From Buttiauxella massiliensis (lineage in GTDB: Bacteria > Pseudomonadota > Gammaproteobacteria > Enterobacterales > Enterobacteriaceae), in NCBI RefSeq assembly GCF_902500225.1, contig NZ_LR722662.1, positions 1 through 64,000 on the forward strand: 64,000 nt of DNA, read 5' to 3'. How positions within the stretch are numbered: the first letter of the stretch is position 1; every line of letters starts with the position of its first letter. This document shows positions 1 to 8,298 of the stretch, one piece after another. A program made the translations under genes and the position numbers. The notes under the pieces are model-generated. The model had not been told where the DNA came from. It did not search any database and was given only the letters and a program-made list of their open reading frames with translations.

Positions 1-127
1 TGGTCAGGGAGTCGGTAGAAATCTACAATACCCGGCGTCCGCATCTGTCGTTAAAATACAAAACGCCCGATGAAGTTCATCAGGCATTTTAAGGCTGAAA
101 AGTGTCAACCTATATCAGGACTAGTCA
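1..127 (+). mobile_element. 3' end of an IS3-family insertion sequence
   Basis: The window opens inside an insertion sequence. It holds the last codons of a transposase and then about 35 bases that look like a right terminal inverted repeat, ending in CA at 127 as IS3-family ends do (5'-TG...CA-3'). The left end lies outside the window, so the exact element, its terminal repeat and its target duplication cannot be verified. It sits about 100 bp upstream of yajR, where E. coli has the cyo operon nearby. Confidence 0.7.
3..92 (+). CDS. IS3-family transposase OrfB, C-terminal fragment
   Basis: Only the last 29 codons are visible, in frame from the window edge to TAA at 90-92. The residues YNTRRPHLSLKYKTPDEVHQ match the conserved C-terminal tail of IS3-family DDE integrase-type transposases (the Y-N-x-x-R-P-H-x-x-L and T-P motifs). 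The rest of the catalytic domain is outside the window, so it cannot be said whether the element is intact. Confidence 0.8.
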   Translation, partial: VRESVEIYNTRRPHLSLKYKTPDEVHQAF

Positions 128-230
128 ATGCCATCAAGCATCCCACATTGTAATATTTATTAAACAACCAGCCATTTACCCTCCCCTGCCCACGCACTAC
201 ACTAAGGCCTGCTTTTTATCTGAGGTGGTA

Positions 231-1595
231 ATGAACGATTACAAAATGACGCCCGTCGAGTTACGTGCGACGTGGGGTTTAGGCACGGTATTTTCACTAC
301 GCATGCTCGGCATGTTTATGGTGCTACCGGTTCTTACTACTTACGGAATGGCGCTACAGGGTGCCAGTGAAGCGCTAATTGGTATTGCCATCGGCATCTA
401 TGGTCTTGCTCAGGCTGTCTTCCAGATTCCTTTTGGACTGCTTTCAGACCGTATTGGCCGCAAACCGCTAATTATCGGCGGCTTGCTGATTTTCGTGCTT
501 GGTAGCGTTATAGCAGCGCTGTCTGACTCTATCTGGGGCGTTATCCTTGGCCGGGCATTGCAAGGCTCAGGTGCAATTGCTGCGGCTGTAATGGCGCTGC
601 TTTCGGATTTAACCCGCGAACAGAATCGTACCAAAGCCATGGCGTTCATCGGCGTGAGCTTCGGCGTCACTTTTGCCATCGCCATGGTACTTGGCCCAAT
701 CATCACCCATAGCCTCGGCTTAAACGCACTGTTCTGGATGATTGCCGTATTGGCAAGTTGCGGCATTTTAATCACCCTGTGGGTGGTGCCAAACACCAAA
801 AGCCATGTGTTGAACCGCGAGTCTGGCATGGTGAAAGGCTGCTTTAGCAAAGTGCTGGCCGAACCGAAACTACTGAAGCTGAACTTCGGCATCATGTGCC
901 TGCACATCATGCTGATGTCGACGTTTGTCGCACTCCCAGGCCAACTCGAGCAGGCGGGTTTCCCGGCGTCTGAGCATTGGAAAGTTTACCTTTGCACTAT
1001 GTTGATTGCTTTTGCTTCGGTGGTGCCATTTATCATTTATGCGGAAGTAAAACGCCGTATGAAACGTGTTTTTGTGGGCTGTGTTGCATTATTGCTAATC
1101 GCTGAAATTGTTCTGTGGGGTTCCGGCCCGCACTTCTGGGAACTGGTGTTGGGTGTCCAATTGTTCTTCCTCGCCTTTAACCTAATGGAAGCTATTTTAC
1201 CGTCGCTTATCAGCAAGGAATCTCCGGCAGGCTACAAAGGCACAGCGATGGGGATTTATTCCACCAGCCAGTTTTTAGGCGTAGCCATTGGCGGTTCACT
1301 GGGCGGATGGATTGACGGGTTATTTGATTCGCAGACGGTATTCTTGATGGGCGCATTGCTGGCAATGGTGTGGCTACTGGTGAGTAGCACTATGACTGAG
1401 CCGCCCTATGTGGCAAGCCTGCGAATTGAACTACCGGAATATGTGACCGCAGATGAGTCACTAAAACAGCGTTTGCTGGCTCAACATGGCGTGAGTGATG
1501 TGAATATTATCGCGCAGGAACGCAGCGCTTACGTGAAGATAGACAGTAAGCTAACGAATCGATTTGAGATTGAACAGTTGGTGAAAGGGGCATAA
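231..1595 (+). CDS. yajR: MFS efflux transporter YajR
   Basis: 454-residue inner-membrane major facilitator transporter, the same length as E. coli YajR. Twelve membrane segments fill residues 1-385; the MFS motif A (GLLSDRIGRKP) lies in the loop after the second helix, and motif B-like GRALQGSGA follows. The last ~65 residues form the soluble ferredoxin-like YAM domain that distinguishes YajR from other drug/H+ antiporters. The start at 231 is chosen because GAGGTGG lies just upstream and the protein then begins MNDYKMTP as in E. coli; an in-frame GTG at 102 would begin inside the IS end. Substrate is not known. Confidence 0.95.
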   Translation: MNDYKMTPVELRATWGLGTVFSLRMLGMFMVLPVLTTYGMALQGASEALIGIAIGIYGLAQAVFQIPFGLLSDRIGRKPLIIGGLLIFVLGSVIAALSDSIWGVILGRALQGSGAIAAAVMALLSDLTREQNRTKAMAFIGVSFGVTFAIAMVLGPIITHSLGLNALFWMIAVLASCGILITLWVVPNTKSHVLNRESGMVKGCFSKVLAEPKLLKLNFGIMCLHIMLMSTFVALPGQLEQAGFPASEHWKVYLCTMLIAFASVVPFIIYAEVKRRMKRVFVGCVALLLIAEIVLWGSGPHFWELVLGVQLFFLAFNLMEAILPSLISKESPAGYKGTAMGIYSTSQFLGVAIGGSLGGWIDGLFDSQTVFLMGALLAMVWLLVSSTMTEPPYVASLRIELPEYVTADESLKQRLLAQHGVSDVNIIAQERSAYVKIDSKLTNRFEIEQLVKGA

Positions 1596-1609
1596 AGCCC
1601 CTTTAAAAA

Positions 1610-2101
1610 TCAGTCGCGGAAGTTTTTAAACTGGAACGGTTGCCCCAAATCACCACCACGAACCAGCGCCATTGCGGCCTGTAAATCGTCGCGAGATTTG
1701 CCGGTTACACGCAGCTCTTCGCCCTGAATCTGCACCTGAACTTTGGTCTTGCTGTCTTTAATCAGCTTCACAATTTTCTTGGCGATAGTCGATTCAATGC
1801 CCTGCTTGAGCTTCGCTTCAACGCTCCAGGTTTTACCGCTGTGCACGAACTCTTCCGGCACATCAATTGAAGCCCCTTCGATACCGCGCTTAAGCAGCTT
1901 GGCACGAAGAATATCCAACAGTTGGTTGACCTGGAAGTCAGACTCGCTGGCAACTTTGATGGACTGATTTTTCTCATTCAGTTCAAATGTTGCCGGCACA
2001 TTACGGAAGTCAAAACGAGTAGCAACCTCACGTTCCGCGTTTTCAATCGCGTTACGCACTTCCTGGATATCAATTTCAGACACAATGTCAAAAGATGGCA
2101 T
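1610..2101 (-). CDS. yajQ: YajQ nucleotide-binding protein
   Basis: 163-residue cytoplasmic protein of the YajQ/UPF0234 family, full length. The family folds as two ferredoxin-like domains and binds nucleotides; Xanthomonas and Pseudomonas members are reported cyclic-di-GMP effectors. The start at 2101 (MPSFDIVSE) is preceded by GGGAGAAG and matches E. coli; upstream in-frame codons read through the promoter side. It converges with yajR (14-bp gap) and diverges from panE. Confidence 0.95.
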   Translation of the reverse strand: MPSFDIVSEIDIQEVRNAIENAEREVATRFDFRNVPATFELNEKNQSIKVASESDFQVNQLLDILRAKLLKRGIEGASIDVPEEFVHSGKTWSVEAKLKQGIESTIAKKIVKLIKDSKTKVQVQIQGEELRVTGKSRDDLQAAMALVRGGDLGQPFQFKNFRD

Positions 2102-2165
2102 GCTTTCTTCTCCCTCTCTTTTTGTTGCGTTGCATAATACCTGCTGGGCCGCGCAAAACAACCCG

Positions 2166-2192
2166 TTAAAGCAGGAGAGAGCCCTGTATAAT
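2166..2192 (+). promoter_or_regulatory. Probable sigma-70 promoter of panE
   Basis: A perfect TATAAT at 2187-2192 lies about 37 bp before the panE start, with a weak TTAAAG -35 candidate at 2166-2171. The spacing is acceptable but the -35 match is poor. Confidence 0.45.
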
Positions 2193-2228
2193 ATAGATTA
2201 AGCAAAACATCTGCTGCCAGGAGGCAAA

Positions 2229-3143
2229 ATGAAAATCACCGTGCTAGGTTGCGGTGCGCTCGGCCAACTCTGGCTGGCATCGCTTTTTAAGCAAGGACAT
2301 GAAGTTCAAGGATGGCTGCGCGTGCCGCAACCTTTTTGCCATGTCAATCTGGTCGAAACCGATGGTAGCGTGTTCAACCAAACTCTTATCGCCAACGATC
2401 CTGATTTTCTCGCAAGTAGTGATTTGTTGCTGGTAACACTTAAAGCATGGCAGGTTTCTGGCGCTGTAAAAGTCCTGGTGGGAAGACTACCGGCAAACAG
2501 CCCAATTCTGCTACTCCACAACGGTATGGGGACGCTCGAAGAGTTACGCAGCATACATCAACCCATTTTACTGGGCGTCACCACGCACGCGGCACGCCGC
2601 GACGGTAATGTGATTATCCACGTCGCCAATGGCATAACGCATATTGGGCCAGGAAACGCGGCGGGCCATAATTTCAGCTATCTCGCCGATACCCTGCACA
2701 ATGTGTTGCCCGAAATAGCCTGGCACGACAACATCCTGCCTGCCAGTTGGAAGAAGCTGGCGGTAAATTGCGTGATTAACCCTCTCACCGCACTCTACAA
2801 TTGCTCGAATGGTGATTTACGCCAGCATCAAAATGAAGTCAGCGATATTTGCCATGAAGTCGCTATGGTAATGGAACGCGAAGGCCACCATACAACGCCT
2901 GAAGACTTGATTTATTATGTCGGCGAAGTTATCGAAAGCACAGCGGAAAACATCTCGTCGATGCTTCAGGATGTGCGGGTCGAACGCCACACCGAGATTG
3001 ATTACATTACTGGTTATTTACTGCAACGCGCGCGCGCCCATGGCCTTTCAGTGCCGGTGAACAGCCGCTTGTATGAGCAAATAAAGCGTAAGGAGAATGA
3101 ATATGAGCGCTCGAGCACTGGTTTGTCTGGCTCCTGGGACTGA
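2229..3143 (+). CDS. panE: 2-dehydropantoate 2-reductase (ketopantoate reductase)
   Basis: 304 residues; reduces ketopantoate to pantoate with NADPH in the pantothenate/coenzyme A pathway. The N-terminus shows the Rossmann dinucleotide motif GCGALGQLW (residues 7-15); the central [14 protein letters not shown] block carries the conserved catalytic lysine of the family. CCAGGAGG precedes the ATG. Its 3' end overlaps the start of yajL by 41 bp, as these two genes overlap in E. coli, so they are co-transcribed and probably translationally coupled. Confidence 0.96.
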   Translation: MKITVLGCGALGQLWLASLFKQGHEVQGWLRVPQPFCHVNLVETDGSVFNQTLIANDPDFLASSDLLLVTLKAWQVSGAVKVLVGRLPANSPILLLHNGMGTLEELRSIHQPILLGVTTHAARRDGNVIIHVANGITHIGPGNAAGHNFSYLADTLHNVLPEIAWHDNILPASWKKLAVNCVINPLTALYNCSNGDLRQHQNEVSDICHEVAMVMEREGHHTTPEDLIYYVGEVIESTAENISSMLQDVRVERHTEIDYITGYLLQRARAHGLSVPVNSRLYEQIKRKENEYERSSTGLSGSWD

Positions 3144-3693
3144 AGAGACTGAAGCCGTCACCACCATCGATCTTCTGGTCCGTGGTGGTATTAGTGTTAC
3201 CACCGCAAGCGTTGCCAGCGATGGGGATCTGACGATTACCTGTTCGCGTGGGGTAAAACTGCTGGCTGACGCGCCGCTGGTTGAAGTGGCGGACGGTGAG
3301 TTCGATATCATCGTGTTGCCGGGCGGCTTAAAAGGTGCGGAATGTTTCCGCGACAGCCCACTACTGGTTGAAACCGTGCGCCAATTCCATCTTTCGGGGC
3401 GCATCGTTGCAGCTATATGTGCTGCAGCCGGTACGGTATTGGTTCCGCATGAACTGTTCCCAATCGCCAATATGACTGGTTTTCCGGGGCTGAAAGAGAC
3501 GATTCCAGAAGCACAATGGCAAGATAAACGTATGGTCTGGGATCCGCGTTTTAACCTGTTGACCAGTCAAGGGCCAGGAACAGCGATGGATTTTGCCCTG
3601 AAGATAATCCATCTGCTGGCAGGGAAAGAAAAAGCCGCTGAAGTAGCGGCTCAGGTTGTATTGCCTCCGGGTATTTTCGATTATCGGGTCTAA
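3103..3693 (+). CDS. yajL: DJ-1/PfpI family protein YajL
   Basis: 196 residues, the length of E. coli YajL, a DJ-1 homologue described as a chaperone and protein deglycase acting under oxidative or electrophile stress. The nucleophile-elbow cysteine is seen in [13 protein letters not shown] (near residue 106). The start at 3103 is preferred over the ATG at 3097 because AGGAG at 3091-3095 is correctly spaced only for the former. E. coli has P-A where this protein has A-G right after the AAICAA motif, a small change beside the active site. It follows panE in an overlapping operon. Confidence 0.95.
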   Translation: MSARALVCLAPGTEETEAVTTIDLLVRGGISVTTASVASDGDLTITCSRGVKLLADAPLVEVADGEFDIIVLPGGLKGAECFRDSPLLVETVRQFHLSGRIVAAICAAAGTVLVPHELFPIANMTGFPGLKETIPEAQWQDKRMVWDPRFNLLTSQGPGTAMDFALKIIHLLAGKEKAAEVAAQVVLPPGIFDYRV

Positions 3694-3699
3694 TTTGTA

Positions 3700-3721
3700 A
3701 GCGCCCTAAAACCAGGGCGCT
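3700..3721 (-). terminator. Hairpin at the convergent ends of yajL and the DmsC-like gene
   Basis: Perfect 8-bp stem AGCGCCCT / AGGGCGCT with a 6-base loop, overlapping the stop codon of the membrane-anchor gene. It lacks a good U tract on either side, so termination strength is uncertain. Confidence 0.5.
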
Positions 3722-4506
3722 CCGCTCATGACGTTGCCATAAAACAACATCCTTCCTGCAAATTCACCCGATAGAATTATCACTACCAGCAATATCCCTG
3801 CAAATAACGGGATTTTTCTACTGCCCGCGCGGGATAATAGCCAGCCACTTACGACAAGACTTGCCAGCAACTGCCACCAGAACAACGCACTGCCGGCATC
3901 CGCGCCGGGAATTCTGTATCGCATCCACAGGGACATTGCGACCAACGTGATTCCCAGCAACAACCCAACCTTAAGAGTAGCCGGGAGATTTTGCTGAACA
4001 TAATTTGCCATGACGCTGACACTGGCAAATCCGAGCAATATTGAGGTGCCAAAGAAAGCGGACGGCGTGGCGAGTGTGTTCCACAATGGGTGCAGCGTCA
4101 TCTGGTAATAGATCTGAGAACTGACAAGTATTGCGCCAATGCCCAGTAAACAAACGGCCCAGTTGGCGGCTTTCATCCATACTGAATCGTTCGCAAACCA
4201 GCACATTATGAGCCACAGCGTCAGAGCGCCATTAAGCAAAATAAAGGCAACGACTTCACGACTAAGCCATGAACGCCCTATACCAGCAAAAGCCCGATAG
4301 GCTCCCAATGGCGACCCCAAATGTGCCAAAGAAGCACAGGAACCTACTACGGTTACCAGCCAAAAAGCTGATGCAATTTTACGCATTGTTAGCGTATCAA
4401 AAACCCTATCTCTCCCGACCAGGCAAAGAGTTAAAGCGATGACACCACCTATCCCCCATTGCGCCAGAACAGTAAAAAATACGAGCGGTAATTCATAAAT
4501 TTCCAT
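3706..4506 (-). CDS. DMSO reductase-type membrane anchor subunit (DmsC family)
   Basis: 266 residues, hydrophobic throughout, with about eight predicted membrane helices. The N-terminus ELPLVFFTVLAQWGIGG and the SLAHLGSPLGAYRAF block resemble E. coli DmsC (LMIFTVFGQ..., SMLHLGSPMRAF). In the family this subunit anchors the catalytic dimer and oxidises menaquinol. It is the last gene of the three-gene operon, 9 bp after the Fe-S subunit. Somewhat shorter than E. coli DmsC (287). Substrate of the complex cannot be read from this subunit. Confidence 0.88.
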   Translation of the reverse strand: MEIYELPLVFFTVLAQWGIGGVIALTLCLVGRDRVFDTLTMRKIASAFWLVTVVGSCASLAHLGSPLGAYRAFAGIGRSWLSREVVAFILLNGALTLWLIMCWFANDSVWMKAANWAVCLLGIGAILVSSQIYYQMTLHPLWNTLATPSAFFGTSILLGFASVSVMANYVQQNLPATLKVGLLLGITLVAMSLWMRYRIPGADAGSALFWWQLLASLVVSGWLLSRAGSRKIPLFAGILLVVIILSGEFAGRMLFYGNVMSGAPWF

Positions 4507-4515
4507 ATAAGCCCC

Positions 4516-5064
4516 TTATTCATCCGCAGGAATGATCACGATATTAGGCCCACTGATCCGGTGGTCAGGGAGACGATAACGTTTCTCCAGCCTTTCCCAG
4601 GGAGTTTGATACTCCGCTCGTAGTGCCGAAATTTCGCCAAAGCGCAGTACGCCTGCAGGGCAAGACTCAACACAACGCGGTAATAAACCTTCATCTAGCC
4701 TCTCGGCACAAAGATTACATTTACTCGTTTTACCTTCATTGGGATCGAACACTGGTGCGTTATATGGACAAGCCATAATGCACATACGGCAACCGATACA
4801 GCGCTCGTGATCCTGTACTACGATGCCATCAGGACGTTTATGGTAGGTATTCGCCGGGCAAACTTTTATGCATTGAGGATCGTCACAGTGGTTACAGGAC
4901 ATCGTAATAAATGCCTGACTATTTGGATCATCCGTTCGACATTCCCTTACACGTCGCCAAAGCACGCCCAGAGGTGTTTCGTTTTCTGATTTACACGCCA
5001 TGCTGCATGTTTTGCACCCATAGCAGTTTTTCATATCGATGAGAAAACCATATTGTTTAGCCAC
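4516..5064 (-). CDS. DMSO reductase-type electron transfer subunit, four [4Fe-4S] (DmsB family)
   Basis: 182 residues with sixteen cysteines arranged in four ferredoxin motifs: C14/17/20/24, C57/60/65/69, C89/92/95/99 and C116/119/131/135. This is the DmsB/NrfC/PhsB pattern, carrying electrons from the membrane anchor to the molybdenum subunit. The start is GTG at 5064, two bases after the dmsA-like stop codon and with GGGAGG upstream, which suggests translational coupling. At 182 residues it lacks part of the C-terminal tail of E. coli DmsB (205). Confidence 0.92.
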   Translation of the reverse strand: MAKQYGFLIDMKNCYGCKTCSMACKSENETPLGVLWRRVRECRTDDPNSQAFITMSCNHCDDPQCIKVCPANTYHKRPDGIVVQDHERCIGCRMCIMACPYNAPVFDPNEGKTSKCNLCAERLDEGLLPRCVESCPAGVLRFGEISALRAEYQTPWERLEKRYRLPDHRISGPNIVIIPADE

Positions 5065-5066
5065 AG

Positions 5067-7400
5067 TTACGCCTCCCTTCTCACATCAACTAACGTGCTG
5101 TTACAGCAATGTCCGTTGCTTAATGGTTCCACATGATCATTCGTCACATGACTACTACTACCGCCCTGCTGTTCCCACCAACCGTTATCTAACGACACCA
5201 CACCACGCTTTATATGAGTGGTTACATCCGCAATCGCCCGATGTTCGCCGCGATGGTTATAAACAACCACCCATTCACCAGCGCTGATATCGCGCGAGCG
5301 CGCATCATCGGGATGAATCATCACGTTTGGACGGTTACGTTGAACCTCGAGGATCCATTCATTCATGCCGTGGCTAGAATGAACGCTGCGGGCCAGCTTT
5401 CGCTGCACCGCCATTAGAGGATATTTTTTCGCGAGCTCAGGAGAGCCTTTTACTGACTCAGAAACCTGCTTCCAGGTGACCACTGGTGAAAAGTTTTTCT
5501 TTTGCCACTCTTCTATAAACAGATTTGCTTTGCCAGTACTGGTCCGGAATTGCCCGTCTTTGAATGGAATCCAATCGCCCTCCGTTGGGCGAACAGGCCC
5601 TTTAGCCAGCATCTCACGAGTAATACCCGAACCTTCCAGGCAAGCATCGATGTAATGCTCTATTGGCTGGTTGAACACCTCACCAAACCCAAAGCGCTCT
5701 GCGAGTCGGGCAAAAATCCAATAATCAGGTTTCGCTTCACCCGGCGGTTCCACAGCCTTTTCCATCAATTGCACGTAATGACTACGCACACCAGCCATCA
5801 GGCTAACATCTTCAAAAATGGTCGTAACTGGAAGCACCAGATCCGCATACAGCGCCGAGGAAGTCATCAAGTTGTCCGCAACCACAACAAAAGGAACGCT
5901 TTTGAAGGCTTCCCGAACCTGGTTGGTATTGGGGAGTTGGGTCATAGCTCCCATCGTCATGTTCCACCAGAACTTAACAGGATGAGGTTTCTGCTGGACA
6001 ATCCATTCCCCAATTTTCGATACCGGGATTGGAGCGATTTTTTTTGCATTTGGTGCTGGTGGGATAATGGGAGAGAACTTAGCCATCTGCCTTGCGCCAC
6101 CGGCATCGCAAACACCTGCACCCCGTTTACCGATATTCCCAGTGAGCAATGCCAGATAGAATTGGCTTGCAGCGACATAAGTCCCAAATTCAGTGCGCTG
6201 CGCACCGGACATATTCTGGATAATCATCGAAGGTGTTGTGCTGGCATAATCACGAGCAAGGCGCAATACCGTATGTTTAGGGATATCCGTTTCTTCTGTT
6301 ACTCGTTGAACATTCCAGGGCTCTGCTTCTTGTTTTATCTGGTCAAGAACGGTGGTAAACGCGCTGCCAACTGGCAATTCGTTGCTGAAAAGAGCAGGCA
6401 TTACTCCGGGTAAGTCATGACGCACAACGCTCTGACTGTGGGTATCGAAGACCAGATAGCTATCCGGATCTTCAGCTTTTTCACGCAATAATTTTTGCTG
6501 TGCGTCTACCAGATAAACTGCACCGGTATGTGCCCTCAAAAACTCCGCGTCATAACGCTTTTCATCAATGATGATTTTGATCATCCCCAAAGCCAAAGCA
6601 ATGTCAGTACCCGGAACAATAGGGATCCACTCATCTGCTTTTGCCGCCGTTTCATTGAAACGAGGATCGATAACCACCATGCGTGCGCCATTGCGCTGCG
6701 CCTGACTGTAATTTTTGAAATAAGCATGCATGGTTACTGCTGGATTGTTCCCCCAGCAAAGAATGTAACGACTGTCAGCTATCGTATCGCGTGTATCTGC
6801 ATAGCGTAGGCCCAGCATTGGTATCATGGCTGCGGTCACCGCTGCACAGCAAAGAGATCCCGCCTGTTTAGTTGACCCTCCCAGATAATCGAAAAAGGCT
6901 TTCCCCATATCATTCTTGATGGAGTCCATATTCCCGGCATGGGTAGTGATTAACAGCCCTTCATTGCCATGAGCCTCAATCGTGTCACGAATCTTGTTTT
7001 CGATAAGATCGAGAGCTTCATCCCAACCGATCGGTTTAAAAATCCCTTTGCCTTTCTCACCGGTACGCAAAAGTGGCTGGGTCAAACGTAGTGGGTGATA
7101 TACCCATTTGGTACGGCTAATACCGCGCAGGCAACATTTCACATTGAAATCTTTGCTTGCCTCGATTTTCATCAGACGGTCTTTCCAGACAAAGGCAGTC
7201 AAATTGCAATGCAAGCACTCCATTGCACAGGTGGAGCGGTAGGTCTTGTAATCCGAGAGTTTCAGGCGCACCCGGGGTAGTGGCTCGCCGTTTGCCTGAC
7301 GTAAACCCAACATACAGGGTGTAAGTGAAGCTAACCCAATAACTCCCATCCCTTTAAGTAACATTCTTCGTTGTAATCGATATTTGCTCAACGCTTCCAT
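5067..7400 (-). CDS. DMSO reductase-family molybdopterin oxidoreductase, catalytic subunit
   Basis: 777 residues from ATG 7400, chosen because AGGAGGT sits a few bases upstream. A Tat signal is clear (RRMLLKG at residues 11-17, then a hydrophobic stretch), so it is exported folded. A [4Fe-4S] motif follows: C58-x3-C62-x2-C65 and C89 or C90. The bis-MGD core extends from about residue 100, ending in a molydopterin-binding domain with VMIHPDDA near the C-terminus. At the expected Mo-ligand position the sequence reads GSLCC (S182, C184, C185), so the ligand could be Ser or Cys. Size and partners fit DmsA/YnfE/PhsA-type reductases (S- or N-oxides, thiosulfate, polysulfide); the substrate is not identifiable. 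No dedicated Tat/Mo chaperone (DmsD-like) gene is in the cluster. Confidence 0.9.
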   Translation of the reverse strand: MEALSKYRLQRRMLLKGMGVIGLASLTPCMLGLRQANGEPLPRVRLKLSDYKTYRSTCAMECLHCNLTAFVWKDRLMKIEASKDFNVKCCLRGISRTKWVYHPLRLTQPLLRTGEKGKGIFKPIGWDEALDLIENKIRDTIEAHGNEGLLITTHAGNMDSIKNDMGKAFFDYLGGSTKQAGSLCCAAVTAAMIPMLGLRYADTRDTIADSRYILCWGNNPAVTMHAYFKNYSQAQRNGARMVVIDPRFNETAAKADEWIPIVPGTDIALALGMIKIIIDEKRYDAEFLRAHTGAVYLVDAQQKLLREKAEDPDSYLVFDTHSQSVVRHDLPGVMPALFSNELPVGSAFTTVLDQIKQEAEPWNVQRVTEETDIPKHTVLRLARDYASTTPSMIIQNMSGAQRTEFGTYVAASQFYLALLTGNIGKRGAGVCDAGGARQMAKFSPIIPPAPNAKKIAPIPVSKIGEWIVQQKPHPVKFWWNMTMGAMTQLPNTNQVREAFKSVPFVVVADNLMTSSALYADLVLPVTTIFEDVSLMAGVRSHYVQLMEKAVEPPGEAKPDYWIFARLAERFGFGEVFNQPIEHYIDACLEGSGITREMLAKGPVRPTEGDWIPFKDGQFRTSTGKANLFIEEWQKKNFSPVVTWKQVSESVKGSPELAKKYPLMAVQRKLARSVHSSHGMNEWILEVQRNRPNVMIHPDDARSRDISAGEWVVVYNHRGEHRAIADVTTHIKRGVVSLDNGWWEQQGGSSSHVTNDHVEPLSNGHCCNSTLVDVRREA

Positions 7401-7456
7401 GAAATACCTCCTGTTTTTAATCACCATTAGTGAATCACGGTAAACCAATGGTGAAC

Positions 7457-7470
7457 TTGAGAGATGTCAA
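7457..7470 (-). promoter_or_regulatory. FNR-like site upstream of the molybdoenzyme operon
   Basis: TTGAGAGATGTCAA matches the FNR consensus TTGAT-N4-ATCAA except the inner base of each half. Its centre (7463.5) is about 43 bp before a possible start point near 7420, with ACTAAT at 7426-7431 as a -10 on the minus strand, the geometry of a class II FNR promoter. An exact palindrome AACGATCGTT overlaps its edge at 7469-7478 and could be an IclR-type operator. Confidence 0.4.
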
Positions 7471-7571
7471 CGATCGTTTAATCCCGCAATCAAGGTTTAA
7501 GGAATGTGAAGTCGGATCGATATCAGGGGGTTTAGTGATAGACTCAGCGAAGATTGAGAACGGGATATACC

Positions 7572-8261
7572 ATGCCAGAAACGATACAAGGTGTTAATTC
7601 AGTCGATATTGCGGTCTCCATTATGGAGTACATCGCCACTCAGCATGGCCGGGCTAGAGCAACGGATATAGCAAAAGGTTGCGGTTTATCAAAAAGCCGT
7701 CTGCATAAGTATCTTGTTTCACTTTGCCGGACGGGAATGTTGTTTCAGGATGGCAGCGGGCAGTACTGCTTGGGTGACACGATTGTGCGGCTCGCCAGCA
7801 GTGCAGCAACTCACGCCGATCCACTCTCTTTGATCAACAACTTGCTGTGCGAGTTTCGCGATCGGATGAATCTCTCAACTGGTATGGTCATTGCTCAATC
7901 GGGCAATCTTGTTCTACGCCACTATCACCGCAGTTTTCGAAATGTCGAAATTGATTTTCGCGATAATACGCCAATCCCGCTTCACTTAAGTGCTGCCGGG
8001 CAAGTGTATATGTGCTTTGGCAATTACACGCCAGCGAATGAGCGAGAACAGCAATTAATAGAAGAGACAACAAAATTGGGATACGCCGTGCGTTATAAAC
8101 CTGCGCAGGGAATTCCTGGCGCGCAATCAATCGCCTGCCCGATACTGAATCGTAAAGGCAACCTATTGGCTATTGGTGTCACAATGGGATTCTTCGAAAA
8201 AGAACAGATTCCTGATATTGCACGGGAATTGAATCAAGCGTTATCGACGCTGGAGTTGTGA
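7572..8261 (+). CDS. IclR-family transcriptional regulator
   Basis: 229 residues. N-terminal winged helix-turn-helix (about residues 8-70: VDIAVSIMEYIA...ATDIAKGCGLSKSRLHKYLVSL) followed by the IclR effector domain with LHLSAAGQV and a final G-N-L-L-A-I-G-V block. It is transcribed divergently from the molybdoenzyme operon across a 171-bp gap, the usual arrangement for a local regulator of that operon. ATG 7572 is preferred over a TTG at 7554 because CGGGATA lies at proper spacing. The effector ligand is unknown. Confidence 0.88.
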   Translation: MPETIQGVNSVDIAVSIMEYIATQHGRARATDIAKGCGLSKSRLHKYLVSLCRTGMLFQDGSGQYCLGDTIVRLASSAATHADPLSLINNLLCEFRDRMNLSTGMVIAQSGNLVLRHYHRSFRNVEIDFRDNTPIPLHLSAAGQVYMCFGNYTPANEREQQLIEETTKLGYAVRYKPAQGIPGAQSIACPILNRKGNLLAIGVTMGFFEKEQIPDIARELNQALSTLEL

Positions 8262-8298
8262 AAGGGTCCTCCTGTGAGAAAGACCCTTGTCGAATCAT

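Noticed and set aside
102-230. Longer yajR form starting at GTG 102
   Set aside because: The extra N-terminus lies in the IS end and untranslated leader; GAGGTGG and homology place the start at 231.
5502-6413. 303-codon plus-strand frame inside the molybdoenzyme gene
   Set aside because: Antisense to a gene with clear domains and motifs; no ribosome site or family feature.
8262-8288. Hairpin between the IclR gene and thiI as a terminator
   Set aside because: Stem AAGGGTC/GACCCTT is short with a 13-base loop and no T run; not strong enough to list.
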